A stretch of DNA of 64,000 bases from Prochlorococcus sp. AG-409-M05 (lineage in GTDB: Bacteria > Cyanobacteriota > Cyanobacteriia > PCC-6307 > Cyanobiaceae): positions 62,001 to 126,000 of the forward strand of contig QCKJ01000003.1 in assembly GCA_003215435.1 (NCBI GenBank). Direction: 5' to 3'. Position 1 is the first letter of the stretch. Every line of letters begins with the position of its first letter. The notes beneath the pieces are model-generated. The model ran no database searches and was not told the origin of the DNA. It saw only the letters and a program-made list of their open reading frames with translations. The position numbers and the translations under genes are program-made. Below, in pieces: positions 19,599-28,773 of the stretch.

Positions 19599-20342
19599 CT
19601 AATTTAGTAATTCCTTTTTCTCGGAAACCACGCGTACCTGTTTAGTTATTGAAATCATTGCCTCAGGGTGAATTAATAATGCAGCCCAGGTTTGTTTACC
19701 AGGCTCAAAAGGTGCCATTACTGACTTAAACAAACCTCCACCTCCCATTGGGGCCAATTGAATCTCAGGGCTAACTTGATTATCCACTTGCTCAGGAGTC
19801 AAAGAAACCAAACCAGCTGCAACCATTGCTTCTCCTAAAGGCTCATCAAAAAAAATATCTACGTCATAACGAGTTCCAGTTAGAACTGCATCAGGCACTT
19901 TAATAGTGAGAGGAATAGGTTTTGTGCTATTAATCAATATTGCCTGAGCATTAATAAGTTCATAGTCCACCATCCGTCCTTTATCTTTTCGTATTGCCAA
20001 ACGCTGTTTGGAATTTAATGAAAAAATATGCCCACCAGTTTGTTTAGTTCCCATTACCAACATTTCTAATGTAGAGCGCCCATCTTGAAGCGGCGTGGAA
20101 GGAGTAACCACCCATTTTGCATTGGGAAACATCAATAAGAATTTTCTATAACGTTTTTCTATAGTTGATGCCAATTCAAAAGATAAAATACCTTCGAAAG
20201 AAATATCATTTTTTTTATTCAGTACTTGTTCCAATCTGTTGGCAAAATTGAGCAAATACTCAGCCTTAGCTGGCAATGGATTCCCTACCGCAGATATTGC
20301 AAGGAACGTTGAAAGGAAAACTGGTAAACAAGAATGTTTCAT
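19599..20342 (-). CDS. Exported hypothetical protein
   Basis: 247 residues with an N-terminal signal peptide (MKHSCLPVF then a hydrophobic core, cleavage likely at AKA around residue 27). I do not recognise the domain. The mature part has no cysteines or metal motifs visible and contains a Gly-rich QLAPMGGGGLFKS stretch near residue 205. The PLTIKVPDAVLTGTRYDVDIFFDEPLGEAMVAAGL segment looks like a beta-sandwich carrier. It lies between pgk and murG, divergent from murG. A periplasmic location is inferred. Confidence 0.7.
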   Translation of the reverse strand: MKHSCLPVFLSTFLAISAVGNPLPAKAEYLLNFANRLEQVLNKKNDISFEGILSFELASTIEKRYRKFLLMFPNAKWVVTPSTPLQDGRSTLEMLVMGTKQTGGHIFSLNSKQRLAIRKDKGRMVDYELINAQAILINSTKPIPLTIKVPDAVLTGTRYDVDIFFDEPLGEAMVAAGLVSLTPEQVDNQVSPEIQLAPMGGGGLFKSVMAPFEPGKQTWAALLIHPEAMISITKQVRVVSEKKELLN

Positions 20343-20382
20343 ATAGTCGACACTCTATCGAGATAAGTTAAGAAGAAGACCA

Positions 20383-21471
20383 TTGTTTAATGCTTCTATG
20401 CCTCGGCTCCTAATCGCCGCTAGTGGAACAGGTGGGCACATTTTCCCAGCTCTTTCTGTGGCTGAAGCATTACCTAACCATTGGAGTGTAACTTGGCTCG
20501 GTGTAGCAAACCGACTGGAATCAAAACTAATCCCTAAACACTTTCAACTGATCAGATTAAAAGTCGGAGGGCTACAGGGAAATTGGCTTAGGAAAATAAT
20601 TAGATTAATTGAATTAGTTATTTCAATTAGAACAGTAAGGCAAATAATCGTCGATCAAAGAATCGATATTATCTTTACAACTGGTGGATATATAGCTGCT
20701 CCTGCAATTCTTGGGGGATCCCTTTGTGGCATACCGGTAGTACTGCATGACTCCAATGCCATTCCTGGTCGTGTAACTCGACTACTCGGAAGATTCTGCC
20801 GAGTAGTAGCCATCGGAATACCTACCGCAAAGCATTTCTTATCCCATTGCAAGCCTATTTTCACTGGTACACCTGTCCGAGCAGAGTTTCTAACACCACA
20901 AGCCCTTCCACATTGGGTTCCTCCAGGCAAAGGGCCCATTATTGTGGTAATGGGTGGAAGCCAAGGAGCTATCGGTCTAAACCGAATGGTTAGAAGAATT
21001 TTCCCATTACTGCTAAGCAATGGATGCAGGGTAATTCATCTCACGGGAAATAATGATGAAGAGGCATGCCAATTTGCACACCCAAATCTGATTGAAAAGC
21101 CTTTTGCTAATGAAATTCCAGGGCTCCTACAAAATGCCGACCTAGCAATTAGTCGTGCTGGTGCTGGTAGTCTCAGTGAATTAGCAATTTGCGGTACTCC
21201 AGCAATTCTTATTCCATTTCCAGATGCAGCTGACCAACATCAAGAAGCTAATGCCCGCTTCGCCGCAGCTCATGGTGCAGCAGTTATAGTCCATCAACAC
21301 AACCCTGAAGATAGAACTCTCAATAACTGCGTTTGGCGATTAATAAAGCCACGTATAAATAAACTTGAGATAAATATGGATCCACTTTTAGAAATGAAAG
21401 AATGCATGAAAAACCTATCAGTCAATAATCCCGAAGGACAACTTATTGAACTACTACTTATGGTGAGGTAA
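20383..21471 (+). CDS. murG: UDP-N-acetylglucosamine transferase MurG
   Basis: Adds GlcNAc to lipid I to make lipid II at the inner face of the plasma membrane. Seen: [19 protein letters not shown] (donor/lipid loop), [13 protein letters not shown], and [35 protein letters not shown], the nucleotide-sugar site. 362 residues. It starts divergently from the exported hypothetical gene and overlaps the convergent aminotransferase gene by 14 bases. Position-specific neighbours of the mur cluster are absent. Confidence 0.95.
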   Translation: MFNASMPRLLIAASGTGGHIFPALSVAEALPNHWSVTWLGVANRLESKLIPKHFQLIRLKVGGLQGNWLRKIIRLIELVISIRTVRQIIVDQRIDIIFTTGGYIAAPAILGGSLCGIPVVLHDSNAIPGRVTRLLGRFCRVVAIGIPTAKHFLSHCKPIFTGTPVRAEFLTPQALPHWVPPGKGPIIVVMGGSQGAIGLNRMVRRIFPLLLSNGCRVIHLTGNNDEEACQFAHPNLIEKPFANEIPGLLQNADLAISRAGAGSLSELAICGTPAILIPFPDAADQHQEANARFAAAHGAAVIVHQHNPEDRTLNNCVWRLIKPRINKLEINMDPLLEMKECMKNLSVNNPEGQLIELLLMVR

Positions 21472-22540
21472 GAGCCTCTCGTAAAGCAACAAGAATTCGT
21501 TGATTATCGCGTCTTTGCTTAAAAGAAATTCGTAACCAATGATCTCCTAAGCTAGAAAATGATCGGCAATCACGCAGTAATATTTTTTTTAATGCCATCT
21601 TCTCCCGCACCGGAAGTAAAGATCTTTCTCCCTGAATCAAAAGAAAATTTGCTGCAGATGGATGAGGAATGATCATAGGAAATCTACTCAATTGAGTTTG
21701 AAACCAAAGGCCCTCCTTAGCGACCCAATTCTGCACTTTAAGAATCCAATCATCTAAATCAGAAACTTTTTGCATCAGCTCTGTTCCTACTGCAAGAGCT
21801 AGACCATTCACAGGCCAAGGATCGCGCCACTGACTCCAACGTTCTAATCGCTCTGGATCACCAACTGCGTAGCCAAGTCTAAGCCCAGCAATACCAAATA
21901 ACTTAGTCAAACTTCTAATGACAACTAGGTTAGGATAATCATCTACAAATGGAATCAAAGATTGGCTTTCACCATTAGGTACTAATGGTAAAAATGCTTC
22001 ATCACAAATCACTAAGTCATAACTTCTTAACAACGGTTTGAGTGAATCAACGCTCCATAACTGGCCTGTGGGATTATGAGGGTTGGTTATCCAAAGAACC
22101 TCCGTCTTAGGAGATAATGGAAATGCTTGTGGTGCCTTCTCAGACCATCTCAAAGGTAATGAATGTGCAGAATAGGTAGAGTTCCAACAACGTAAGGCTC
22201 TAACATAGTCGCCAAAACAAGGCTCTGGCAAACCACTAACTCCTATTTGGCCAGCATCTCTAGCAGCCCAAGTAAACAGCTCTGCCGCACCATTTCCAGG
22301 TAAAATCATTCTTGAATCAATTGCATGCCAACTCGCAAGAGATTCTCGAAAAGCTTTATGACTACTATCTGGGTAATTTCTCAAAGCACTTCCAAATAAG
22401 GACCTTTTCAGGCACTTGCGTAAGACGCGAGGCAGAGGGAAAGGCACTAGAGAAGCACTGGCATCTAGTACTTCTTCTAGCGGAATGCCCAAGCGATGAG
22501 CTTCTTGATTAAGATTGCCCCCGTGGGAAGAAAAACTCAA
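21458..22540 (-). CDS. CobC/CobD-like PLP aminotransferase (cobalamin aminopropanol branch)
   Basis: 360-residue fold-type I PLP enzyme. The start [26 protein letters not shown] matches threonine-phosphate decarboxylases (CobD) and the cobalamin-pathway CobC proteins rather than HisC. The core has [20 protein letters not shown] and the PLP lysine in [19 protein letters not shown]. The likely role is providing aminopropanol phosphate for the cobamide nucleotide loop; this is inferred from the N-terminal motif. Not linked to other cob genes here. Overlaps murG tail-to-tail by 14 bp. Confidence 0.78.
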   Translation of the reverse strand: MSFSSHGGNLNQEAHRLGIPLEEVLDASASLVPFPLPRVLRKCLKRSLFGSALRNYPDSSHKAFRESLASWHAIDSRMILPGNGAAELFTWAARDAGQIGVSGLPEPCFGDYVRALRCWNSTYSAHSLPLRWSEKAPQAFPLSPKTEVLWITNPHNPTGQLWSVDSLKPLLRSYDLVICDEAFLPLVPNGESQSLIPFVDDYPNLVVIRSLTKLFGIAGLRLGYAVGDPERLERWSQWRDPWPVNGLALAVGTELMQKVSDLDDWILKVQNWVAKEGLWFQTQLSRFPMIIPHPSAANFLLIQGERSLLPVREKMALKKILLRDCRSFSSLGDHWLRISFKQRRDNQRILVALREALTSP

Positions 22541-22637
22541 GCTCTAAAAAAAAGAAAAGGAAAGTAAGGGTTCTTTCTCTGAAGAATGTAATAGAAGAAG
22601 GGCACAATCAAAAATTATTCTCAAAAGAACGCAAAAA

Positions 22638-23819
22638 CTATTCCTTCCAAGGGACTCCACTACCTACTGCCTCAGAAATATGTTGAAAACCATTTTGCTC
22701 AAGTTGAGAAATTAAGCCCTCCAGAATTTGTGGAACCAGTTCTGGTCCTTCAAAAATCCAACCAGTGTAAAGCTGAAGCAAAGATGCACCTGCAACAATA
22801 CGTTCCCAGGCTGCTTCTGGTGAATCAATGCCTCCAACTCCAATAATCGGTAATTCAGATCCAGCTGCTACTCGAAGTCTCTTGACAACTTCTGAAGCAC
22901 GTTGCTGAAGGGGTACGCCACTCAAGCCACCTGCCTCCTCTTGAAGAGTTCGACCTGTTTGCGGTAAGACTCTTCCCTCTAAGCCAAAGCGATCAAGACT
23001 TGTATTGACAGCAATAATTCCTGCCAAACCCTCCTCAAATGAAAGTTTGGCAAGATTGTCAATAGCCTCATTCTCTAGGTCCGGTGCAATTTTTACTAAT
23101 AATGGAGGACAACCTGGTATCCGCCGCAATTTCTCCACCAGTCGCCTCAATTGTCTTATGTCTTGTAAATCCCTGAGCCCAGGGGTGTTGGGAGAGCTAA
23201 CATTGATAACAGCATAATCGGCAAGAGGCGCTAACAATTCAAGACTCGAAGCATAATCATCCGGAGCAAGATCCAACGAAGTGATTCGTGACTTACCAAA
23301 ATTGACGCCTAATACAGCTGGTCTCTGTCCAGGAACAGGAATCTTTTGACGCTCAAGTGTGCGTCTCATAATTACTGCACCATTATTATTAAATCCCATT
23401 CGATTAAGTGCAGCCTTTTCCTTGGCAAGGCGAAATAGTCGAGGTCGAGGATTCCCCTTCTGTGCATGCCATGTAACAGTTCCCAGTTCAGCAAAGCCAA
23501 AACCAAATAGATGCCAAATACCCGCAGCAACACCATTCTTATCAAATCCTGCTGCTAGACCCACAGGGTTAGGGAAGCGGCAACCAAACAAAACCTGCTC
23601 AAGCCTTAGGTCCTTTCGCTGCAAATCTGCTGCAAGACTTTCAAGGGCTATCGAGACAAAAGGCCAATTCCTCATAGAAGAGGCCTTGCTCAAAGCAAGA
23701 AGGGAAAGCCGTGTTAAGTCTTCTGCATCAGCTCCTTCATCTTTAGAAAGAACTGATCCAAAGATCTTTTTATACAAACCTCCGCTCAGTAGCCGATCTA
23801 TATGTGATGACTCACCCAT
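22638..23819 (-). CDS. pyrD: Dihydroorotate dehydrogenase (quinone, class 2)
   Basis: FMN enzyme of pyrimidine synthesis that passes electrons to the membrane quinone pool. Seen: [44 protein letters not shown] with the class 2 catalytic serine, [16 protein letters not shown]-type AVNTSLDR, and the phosphate-binding GVGGI. The N-terminal roughly 50 residues form the membrane-associating extension of class 2 enzymes. 393 residues, slightly long. It overlaps rnhA by eight bases (start 23819, rnhA end 23812). Confidence 0.94.
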   Translation of the reverse strand: MGESSHIDRLLSGGLYKKIFGSVLSKDEGADAEDLTRLSLLALSKASSMRNWPFVSIALESLAADLQRKDLRLEQVLFGCRFPNPVGLAAGFDKNGVAAGIWHLFGFGFAELGTVTWHAQKGNPRPRLFRLAKEKAALNRMGFNNNGAVIMRRTLERQKIPVPGQRPAVLGVNFGKSRITSLDLAPDDYASSLELLAPLADYAVINVSSPNTPGLRDLQDIRQLRRLVEKLRRIPGCPPLLVKIAPDLENEAIDNLAKLSFEEGLAGIIAVNTSLDRFGLEGRVLPQTGRTLQEEAGGLSGVPLQQRASEVVKRLRVAAGSELPIIGVGGIDSPEAAWERIVAGASLLQLYTGWIFEGPELVPQILEGLISQLEQNGFQHISEAVGSGVPWKE

Positions 23820-24600
23820 CCTGTAACTCCTCAGTGTTGCTTAAAGAGTTAGTAAACGGGCGCAATCTCCAACGCGAATCCTCCATAGGTTCTACCACCC
23901 AATCACGCCATATCCAAGGAGCATTCCTCATCTCCAAAGACTTTAAAGGTTGATCTACTAATTGAGATAACTCCTCAAGAGATAAACCATAACCCTTAGT
24001 AGCTAAAAGATTTGCCATCTCTAATCTTGACAACAAAGTCTGCAAACCTGATGGAAGAAAACTTCCACTTTCATTACCCTTATCACTATGAGGGTTCAAG
24101 CCAAATGCTCCAGATGAGTCCTTTGACTGTGAACAAAGTTTTGGAGTGAGCCCTTTAGAGAAACTTACAGCTATCTGATCAACCCGATCATTATCTGGAT
24201 CACCACTATGTCCTTTGACGTAAGACAAGGAAACACCTGGTAACCGAGCATGATCCAAGGCCTCCCACAAATCCTGATTTAAGACTGGCTTACCTGAGGC
24301 TGTTTTCCAGCCTTTCATTTTCCAACCTTTGATCCACTGTTGAAAACCGTTGATTAAATACTTACTATCAGTTCGAATCTGCAAACCAGGATGTAAAGGA
24401 AGGTCTTTCAAACGCTCAAGCAGAACAAGCGCTGCCTTTAACTCCATCCGATTATTTGTAGTTTGAGCATCAAAACCACCAAACTCTTCTATAGACCCAT
24501 CCTCGAAACGTAATAAAGCAGCCCATCCTCCGGGTCCAGGGTTTCCACTACAAGCACCATCAGTTGCAGCAGCCACAACTTTTCCATGGGACTTCGTCAT
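23812..24600 (-). CDS. rnhA: Ribonuclease HI with C-terminal extension
   Basis: Degrades RNA of RNA-DNA hybrids. The catalytic domain (about residues 1-150) keeps all acidic residues: D in [16 protein letters not shown] in [11 protein letters not shown] in [11 protein letters not shown], and the C-terminal D in [15 protein letters not shown]. The remaining roughly 110 residues are not part of standard RNase HI (about 155 residues). They include a polar linker (residues 155-180) and a helical segment [26 protein letters not shown] followed by WIWRDW and WRLR, possibly a small DNA- or protein-binding domain. It is upstream of and overlaps pyrD. Confidence 0.92.
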   Translation of the reverse strand: MTKSHGKVVAAATDGACSGNPGPGGWAALLRFEDGSIEEFGGFDAQTTNNRMELKAALVLLERLKDLPLHPGLQIRTDSKYLINGFQQWIKGWKMKGWKTASGKPVLNQDLWEALDHARLPGVSLSYVKGHSGDPDNDRVDQIAVSFSKGLTPKLCSQSKDSSGAFGLNPHSDKGNESGSFLPSGLQTLLSRLEMANLLATKGYGLSLEELSQLVDQPLKSLEMRNAPWIWRDWVVEPMEDSRWRLRPFTNSLSNTEELQDG

Positions 24601-25003
24601 TGATACAAAGTTCTTATGGGTTGAGAGAAAAGAAATTTATTCATTGATTCAAGGTAAAATCATCCTGGCAAACATACTCCCAAATAAGTTCAAAACCAAA
24701 AAATAAACTAGGATCCCAATCCTAAAGACATTTTATTTTTGGCATGAAGGTACAGAAAGAATAGATAAAGTAATTTTTTACACTTTAGACCCAGAAAACT
24801 AAACTAAACCTAAACACATAATCAACCCATTTCCAACTGAAACCTAATAGAAAAAAGAAAATTAACTAAGTGTGCTGTGATAACTAACAAAGCGATTAAC
24901 TCAAAGATTTGACAAAATAAGAAGCCGAATATTCTTATTAGGACAGTTGAAATAGCGCACTATGGATCATGTAAGAAATGACTCTTCCTATCTAGGTTTA
25001 AAA
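24601..25003. other. Gene-free AT-rich stretch
   Basis: About 400 bases between the rnhA start and the Yfr2-like RNA. I see no open frame longer than a few codons, no tRNA fold and no strong inverted repeat. It must contain the rnhA promoter (minus) and probably the promoter of the small RNA (plus); TATCTA at 24989-24994 is a candidate -10 box for the latter. Confidence 0.5.
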
Positions 25004-25007
25004 GGTG

Positions 25008-25103
25008 TGAGGGGTACGGAAAAAATTATCAGGGTCGAAACAAGGAAAGACTCCTGATTATTTTCCACCTCTAAGGCCCTGCTCAAGCGGGGCCTTTTTC
25101 TTG
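25008..25103 (+). ncRNA. Yfr2/Cyano-1-like small RNA
   Basis: A long hairpin at 25018-25066 has outer arms GGAAAA..ATTATCAGG and CCTGATTATTTTCC, an inner GTC/GAC helix and the loop GAAACAAGGAAA. A purine-rich GGAAA/GAAACA loop on such a stem is what I recall of the Yfr2 (Cyano-1) family, abundant small RNAs of marine cyanobacteria with unclear function. It is followed at once by a strong intrinsic terminator, so a transcript of about 90-100 bases is expected. No open frame is present. The 5' end is estimated. Confidence 0.65.
25073..25101 (+). terminator. Intrinsic terminator of the small RNA
   Basis: AAGGCCCTGCT-CA-AGCGGGGCCTT forms an 11-bp stem with one G-T wobble, followed by TTTCTT on the plus strand. 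It ends the plus-strand hairpin RNA. Orientation is set by the T run, so it does not serve rplL. Confidence 0.85.
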
Positions 25104-25114
25104 CTTTAACATTT

Positions 25115-25149
25115 AAAAAAGCCGACCCCTGAAATAAGGGCCGACTTTC
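25115..25149 (-). terminator. Intrinsic terminator of the rplL operon
   Basis: Reading the minus strand, AAGTCGGCCC pairs with GGGTCGGCTT (two wobbles) around an eight-base loop, then six T residues follow. It lies about 50 bases past the rplL stop and closes the ribosomal protein operon. Together with the plus-strand terminator it makes a back-to-back pair. Confidence 0.85.
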
Positions 25150-25196
25150 ATTTCACTCTTAGTAAGAGAACAATATTTATTTACCTAGAATGAGCC

Positions 25197-25592
25197 TTAT
25201 TTGAGGCTGACCTTACCGCCTGCCTCTTCTATGGCCTTTTTAAGGGCCTCAGCATCATCTTTAGAAACACCTTCTTTGACCGTCTTTGGAGCAGCCTCAA
25301 CCATTGCCTTAGCATCACCAAGACCTAAGCCTGTAGCTTCACGCACAGCCTTTAGAACCTTGATTTTCGCCGAGGCTTCAAAGCTCTCGAGAACAACATC
25401 GAATTCGGTCTTCTCTTCAGCACCATCAGCACCGCCACCAGCCGGGGCAGAGCCAGGAGCTGCCATTACTACCCCTGCTGAGGGTGCAGCGGAAACACCA
25501 AAAGCTTCCTCAATCTGTTTTACAAGCTCAGAAGCTTCTAAAAGAGAGAGTGCTTTCAGAGATTCAAGTATCTCGTCGGTTTTTTTAGACAT
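25197..25592 (-). CDS. rplL: 50S ribosomal protein L7/L12
   Basis: Stalk protein recruiting translation factors. An N-terminal dimerisation helix ([26 protein letters not shown]), an Ala/Gly-rich hinge, and a C-terminal domain with [36 protein letters not shown] and [26 protein letters not shown]. 131 residues, typical. It follows rplJ by 50 bases and is followed by a terminator. Confidence 0.98.
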   Translation of the reverse strand: MSKKTDEILESLKALSLLEASELVKQIEEAFGVSAAPSAGVVMAAPGSAPAGGGADGAEEKTEFDVVLESFEASAKIKVLKAVREATGLGLGDAKAMVEAAPKTVKEGVSKDDAEALKKAIEEAGGKVSLK

Positions 25593-25642
25593 TTGTGGGA
25601 TTCAGCAACAGATCAGATAAAGAAAATGAAGTCAAAGTCAAT

Positions 25643-26170
25643 TCAGCTTTCGCCATTCTCAGCGTGCTGATGAAGAGACCTGGCAAGACCAGAAGGAATC
25701 TCATTAATCCCTGTAGCAACCTTAGTTGCAATTGAATGAATAGAACCAGCAATCTGTGCCATAAGGACCTCTCTGGAAGGGAGCTGTCCAATGGCCTTGA
25801 TCTCATCCTGAGAAAGAAGCTTTCCTTCGAAAAGTCCGCCCTTAGTCTGGGATTTCTTGGTGTCCTTCTGAAAAGCCTGAACGGCCTTAACCGCACCACC
25901 GACATCACCTTTAATCAAGACAAAGGCGTTGGTGCCACTCAATAAGGATTCGAGATCTGACCAGGCATCATTTCCATCAATTGCAAGACGCATCAAAGTG
26001 TTTTTTGTCACCTTGCAGACGCCACTGCTTGCCTGCAGACGAGTCCGCAGATCAGACATCTCTTTGATGGATAGTCCTTGATAATCAAGTACTAATGCCA
26101 TTTCAGCCTCGCCGAGAAGCTCTTTTAGCTCTTCGACAATCTGTTGCTTGCTCTCCAGAGTGCGGCCCAT
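25643..26170 (-). CDS. rplJ: 50S ribosomal protein L10
   Basis: Anchors L7/L12 dimers on the 50S subunit. The start [18 protein letters not shown], the [15 protein letters not shown] strand and [10 protein letters not shown] are conserved L10 features. The C-terminal helix binding L7/L12 is present. 175 residues. It is preceded by a 235-base leader with an L10-type structure, consistent with autogenous control by the L10-L7/L12 complex. Confidence 0.97.
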   Translation of the reverse strand: MGRTLESKQQIVEELKELLGEAEMALVLDYQGLSIKEMSDLRTRLQASSGVCKVTKNTLMRLAIDGNDAWSDLESLLSGTNAFVLIKGDVGGAVKAVQAFQKDTKKSQTKGGLFEGKLLSQDEIKAIGQLPSREVLMAQIAGSIHSIATKVATGINEIPSGLARSLHQHAENGES

Positions 26171-26284
26171 AGTATTGGATCGGATCAGGTGAACAAGCTG
26201 AACATGCGGCCGCCTAGATCACTCTTCAACAAGAGACGAAGCCGCATCTCGATCTAATCCAACCGGAAATAAATCTAGAAATTG

Positions 26285-26350
26285 CCTCGGTAGGACTTAC
26301 AAAAACCATTTTCTGAAGCGGTTTAAACTTCAAAAATGATTTTTACCTAC
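26285..26350 (-). promoter_or_regulatory. L10 leader (autoregulatory RNA element)
   Basis: On the minus strand, GTAGG pairs with CCTAC, an AAAATCATTTT arm pairs with AAAATGGTTTT, and GAAG/CTTC close the tip. CGAGG follows directly after CCTAC, the conserved start of the L10 leader binding region (from memory of the Rfam family). It lies about 115-180 bases upstream of rplJ in the rplA-rplJ gap, the expected place. Binding by L10 is inferred. Confidence 0.72.
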
Positions 26351-26405
26351 TTTCTTTGGCTGGGGCACATGCCCATAACCACTTAAAGATACAACAGTAT
26401 GGTCC

Positions 26406-27110
26406 TTAATCTTGCAGAAGTTCTTGCAACGCAGTTATATCAACCTCTACAGAAGGTCCCATGGTAGAGGACAAATAAAGGCTTTTCCAAAACCGACCTT
26501 TAGCACCACTTGGTTTATTGCGATCGATTGTTTCCTGCAAAGTCTTCAGATTTTCAAGAAGTGCTTCAGCTGAAAAGCTGGCCTTCCCAAAGCGAACATG
26601 AACTATCCCAGCACGATCTGCGCGAAACTCAAGTTTACCTGCCTTAAATTCCTGAATGGCTGCAGTTAAATCTGTAGTAACTGTTCCTGCCTTGGGATTT
26701 GGCATTAAGCCTCTAGGTCCTAATACCCTGCCAAGCTTTGCCACCTTCGGCATCATGTCAGGAGTGGAAATCAACAAATCAAAAGCCATTTCCCCCTTAT
26801 TAATAGTGTCGATCAATTCGTCCTCTCCAGCCAGGTCCGCACCGGCTGCCTTTGCTTCTGAAACCTTTTCACCTTTAGCAATTACAGCAATTCGAACGCT
26901 CTGGCCTGTACCTTGTGGTAAGGCAACGGTAGTTCGCAATTGCTGATCTGTGTACTTGGGATCTATTCCCAGTCGAACATGAGCTTCGATTGTCTCATCA
27001 AATTTTGCAGTTGCACTTTCCTTTACCAATTGAATGGCTTCGAGTGGTGAATAAGCTTTATCCTCAACCTTCTTGGTGAGTGCTGCCATTCGTTTAGAAA
27101 TTTTAGTCAT
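26406..27110 (-). CDS. rplA: 50S ribosomal protein L1
   Basis: Binds 23S rRNA at the L1 stalk and represses its own operon in many bacteria. The sequence [31 protein letters not shown], the [15 protein letters not shown] motif and [15 protein letters not shown] are diagnostic. The ATG at 27110 gives 234-235 residues, the family norm; a TTG eight codons earlier is in frame but adds no conserved residues. Downstream of rplK and upstream of the L10 leader. Confidence 0.97.
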   Translation of the reverse strand: MTKISKRMAALTKKVEDKAYSPLEAIQLVKESATAKFDETIEAHVRLGIDPKYTDQQLRTTVALPQGTGQSVRIAVIAKGEKVSEAKAAGADLAGEDELIDTINKGEMAFDLLISTPDMMPKVAKLGRVLGPRGLMPNPKAGTVTTDLTAAIQEFKAGKLEFRADRAGIVHVRFGKASFSAEALLENLKTLQETIDRNKPSGAKGRFWKSLYLSSTMGPSVEVDITALQELLQD

Positions 27111-27199
27111 AGTAGGAAGGGGTTCAAGCGACAAACACTGTTTGCCTCCCCCAAATAAATTTAGATTTTAAAAATGGTTGAACTAGGGGTAAATGATAG

Positions 27200-27625
27200 T
27201 TAATCACTTACCGAGACTCCCATATTGCGGGCAGTTCCTTCAATTACACGCATTGCAGAGTCAACATTGGAACAATTTAGATCAGGCAATTTAGTTTTTG
27301 CTATCTCTTCAAGCTGTGCACGTGTAATCGTGCCAACTTTTCCTTTAGCAGAATCACCAGAACCTTTATCTATCCCTGCTGCCTTAGTGATTAAAACTGA
27401 AGCAGGAGGGGTCTTTGTAATAAAGGTAAAACTTCGATCTTCAAAAACCGAAATCTCAACCGGAATCACAAATCCGGCTTTGTCTTGAGTACGAGCGTTG
27501 TACTCCTTACAGAACGCCATGATATTGACGCCATGCTGCCCGAGGGCAGGGCCCACAGGCGGGGCTGGGTTGGCTTTACCGGCCTGTAGGGCCAGCTTAA
27601 TCACAGCTACAACTTTCTTGGCCAT
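27200..27625 (-). CDS. rplK: 50S ribosomal protein L11
   Basis: Forms the GTPase-associated centre with 23S rRNA. Start [42 protein letters not shown] is canonical, as are [22 protein letters not shown] and the C-terminal ARNMGVSV. 141 residues. It starts about 110 bases after nusG; that gap contains three hairpins. Confidence 0.98.
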   Translation of the reverse strand: MAKKVVAVIKLALQAGKANPAPPVGPALGQHGVNIMAFCKEYNARTQDKAGFVIPVEISVFEDRSFTFITKTPPASVLITKAAGIDKGSGDSAKGKVGTITRAQLEEIAKTKLPDLNCSNVDSAMRVIEGTARNMGVSVSD

Positions 27626-27654
27626 CAGCTAGCTAAATTGAACAACTACGGATT

Positions 27655-27728
27655 CACCTTGCCCTAGAGAAAGGTGCGGCGAGGTGAAAAAACACACCTT
27701 TATGGCCGTCCTCCGCAGGGAAACGGCC
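27655..27728 (-). promoter_or_regulatory. Structured leader upstream of rplK
   Basis: Three inverted repeats lie between nusG and rplK: CACCTT/AAGGTG (27655-27676), AGGTG/CACCT (27682-27699) and GGCCGT/ACGGCC with an inner CCT/AGG (27704-27728). No long T run follows any on the minus strand, so these look more like a regulatory leader or RNA-processing site than a terminator. In other bacteria L1 binds the leader of rplK-rplA; that role here is inferred. Confidence 0.45.
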
Positions 27729-27737
27729 GCCGCTGAG

Positions 27738-28409
27738 TCAGTTTTGTTTACTGATTTGTGAGAACTCAAGCTCAACAGGAGTTTCTCGTCCAAAGATAGA
27801 AAGCAACGCTTTCAATTTGCTCCGTTCCCCAGAAACTTCAATAACTTCTCCTTGGAAATCTTTAAATGGTCCATCTGTAACGATAATCTGATCTCCCTCA
27901 GTTAGATCTAATTTGACTACGGTCTTCTTCTCAGCAGCACGTTTAAAGATTCGATCCACCTCTTGGCGACTCAAAGGTCTAGGTTTTATGTGACCTCTAG
28001 ACTTTCCTGTCGCTCGACGATCCTCTGCTCCTACAAAATTAATAACGTTAGGAGTACTTCTCACCGCCATCATTGTGTCCTCATCAAGAATCATCCGAAC
28101 TAAAACATAACCAGGAAAAACTTTTTCTTCAGTAGATTGACGGCTTCCATCCTTTTTTAATTTTACTGCTGGTGTTTGAGGTATTTCAATTTCCAAAATA
28201 CGATTACTTACCCCGAGAGTGACTGCCCTTTGCTCCAAGGTTGCCTTGACTTTTTTTTCACAACTTGAAGCAACTTGAACTGCATACCATCGAGCAATTG
28301 ATGTTTTAGCAACGGAAACAAGAGAAGCTGCATCATCTACAGGACTATCTTGATCGGACAAATCCAGCACCTTGGATGGTTCTTGAGGTGTGAGATCAGT
28401 TGCTGACAC
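27738..28409 (-). CDS. nusG: Transcription elongation/antitermination factor NusG
   Basis: Binds RNA polymerase and promotes elongation and Rho or ribosome coupling. The NGN domain is seen as RWYAVQVASSCEKKVKATLEQR and KVFPGYVLVRMILDEDTMMAVRSTPNV; the C-terminal KOW domain as EGDQIIVTDGPFKDFQGEVIEV. The N-terminal roughly 35 residues are a poorly conserved acidic extension common in cyanobacteria. The GTG at 28409 (VSATDL) is preferred; a TTG at 28445 is also in frame. Between secE and rplK, the usual order. Confidence 0.95.
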   Translation of the reverse strand: MSATDLTPQEPSKVLDLSDQDSPVDDAASLVSVAKTSIARWYAVQVASSCEKKVKATLEQRAVTLGVSNRILEIEIPQTPAVKLKKDGSRQSTEEKVFPGYVLVRMILDEDTMMAVRSTPNVINFVGAEDRRATGKSRGHIKPRPLSRQEVDRIFKRAAEKKTVVKLDLTEGDQIIVTDGPFKDFQGEVIEVSGERSKLKALLSIFGRETPVELEFSQISKQN

Positions 28410-28457
28410 AGGAATAATTACAAAAATGGAAACTTTAAGAAGCAATAAAGCCTCTTT

Positions 28458-28697
28458 TTAACGAAAAATTTGGGATGCGCCCCAGCCAAAAAAACGACTT
28501 ACAGCAGCAATAGATGCTGCTGACAACGTAACCATAAGAATCACAGCAATTGATTCGCTAAAAAGCTGTTGGCGACTAGGCCAAACAACTAGCTTCAGCT
28601 CCTCATAAGTAGAAGATAAGAAACCTCTCTTAGGAGTAGGTTCTTCCTCATTAGATGAGCTGGGAACTGAGATTTCTTCTGAAGTTGGACTGGTCAC
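28458..28697 (-). CDS. secE: Preprotein translocase subunit SecE
   Basis: Essential subunit of the SecYEG channel. About 80 residues from GTG 28697, with a polar Ser/Glu-rich N-terminus, the conserved amphipathic FLSSTYEELKLVVWPSRQQL and one membrane helix (SIAVILMVTLSAASIAAV). The longer frame to 28745 adds 16 residues lacking similarity. The secE-nusG-rplKAJL order is the standard bacterial arrangement. Confidence 0.93.
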   Translation of the reverse strand: MTSPTSEEISVPSSSNEEEPTPKRGFLSSTYEELKLVVWPSRQQLFSESIAVILMVTLSAASIAAVSRFFGWGASQIFR

Positions 28698-28773
28698 TAA
28701 ATAAAAGGCCGAAGAGTTACTCCAGGCTTTTTCGCATGCCTGCAAAAAGACACCCTAACGGATACAGGGCTAG

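Noticed and set aside
23359-23826. Plus-strand open frame opposite pyrD
   Set aside because: Shadow of the conserved pyrD frame; no motifs.
25073-25101. Terminator assigned to rplL
   Set aside because: Its T run is on the plus strand; the minus-strand terminator at 25115-25149 serves rplL.
25201-25620. Long plus-strand open frame opposite rplL
   Set aside because: It is the mirror of the biased Ala/Glu codons of rplL; no family resemblance and a certain gene lies on the other strand.
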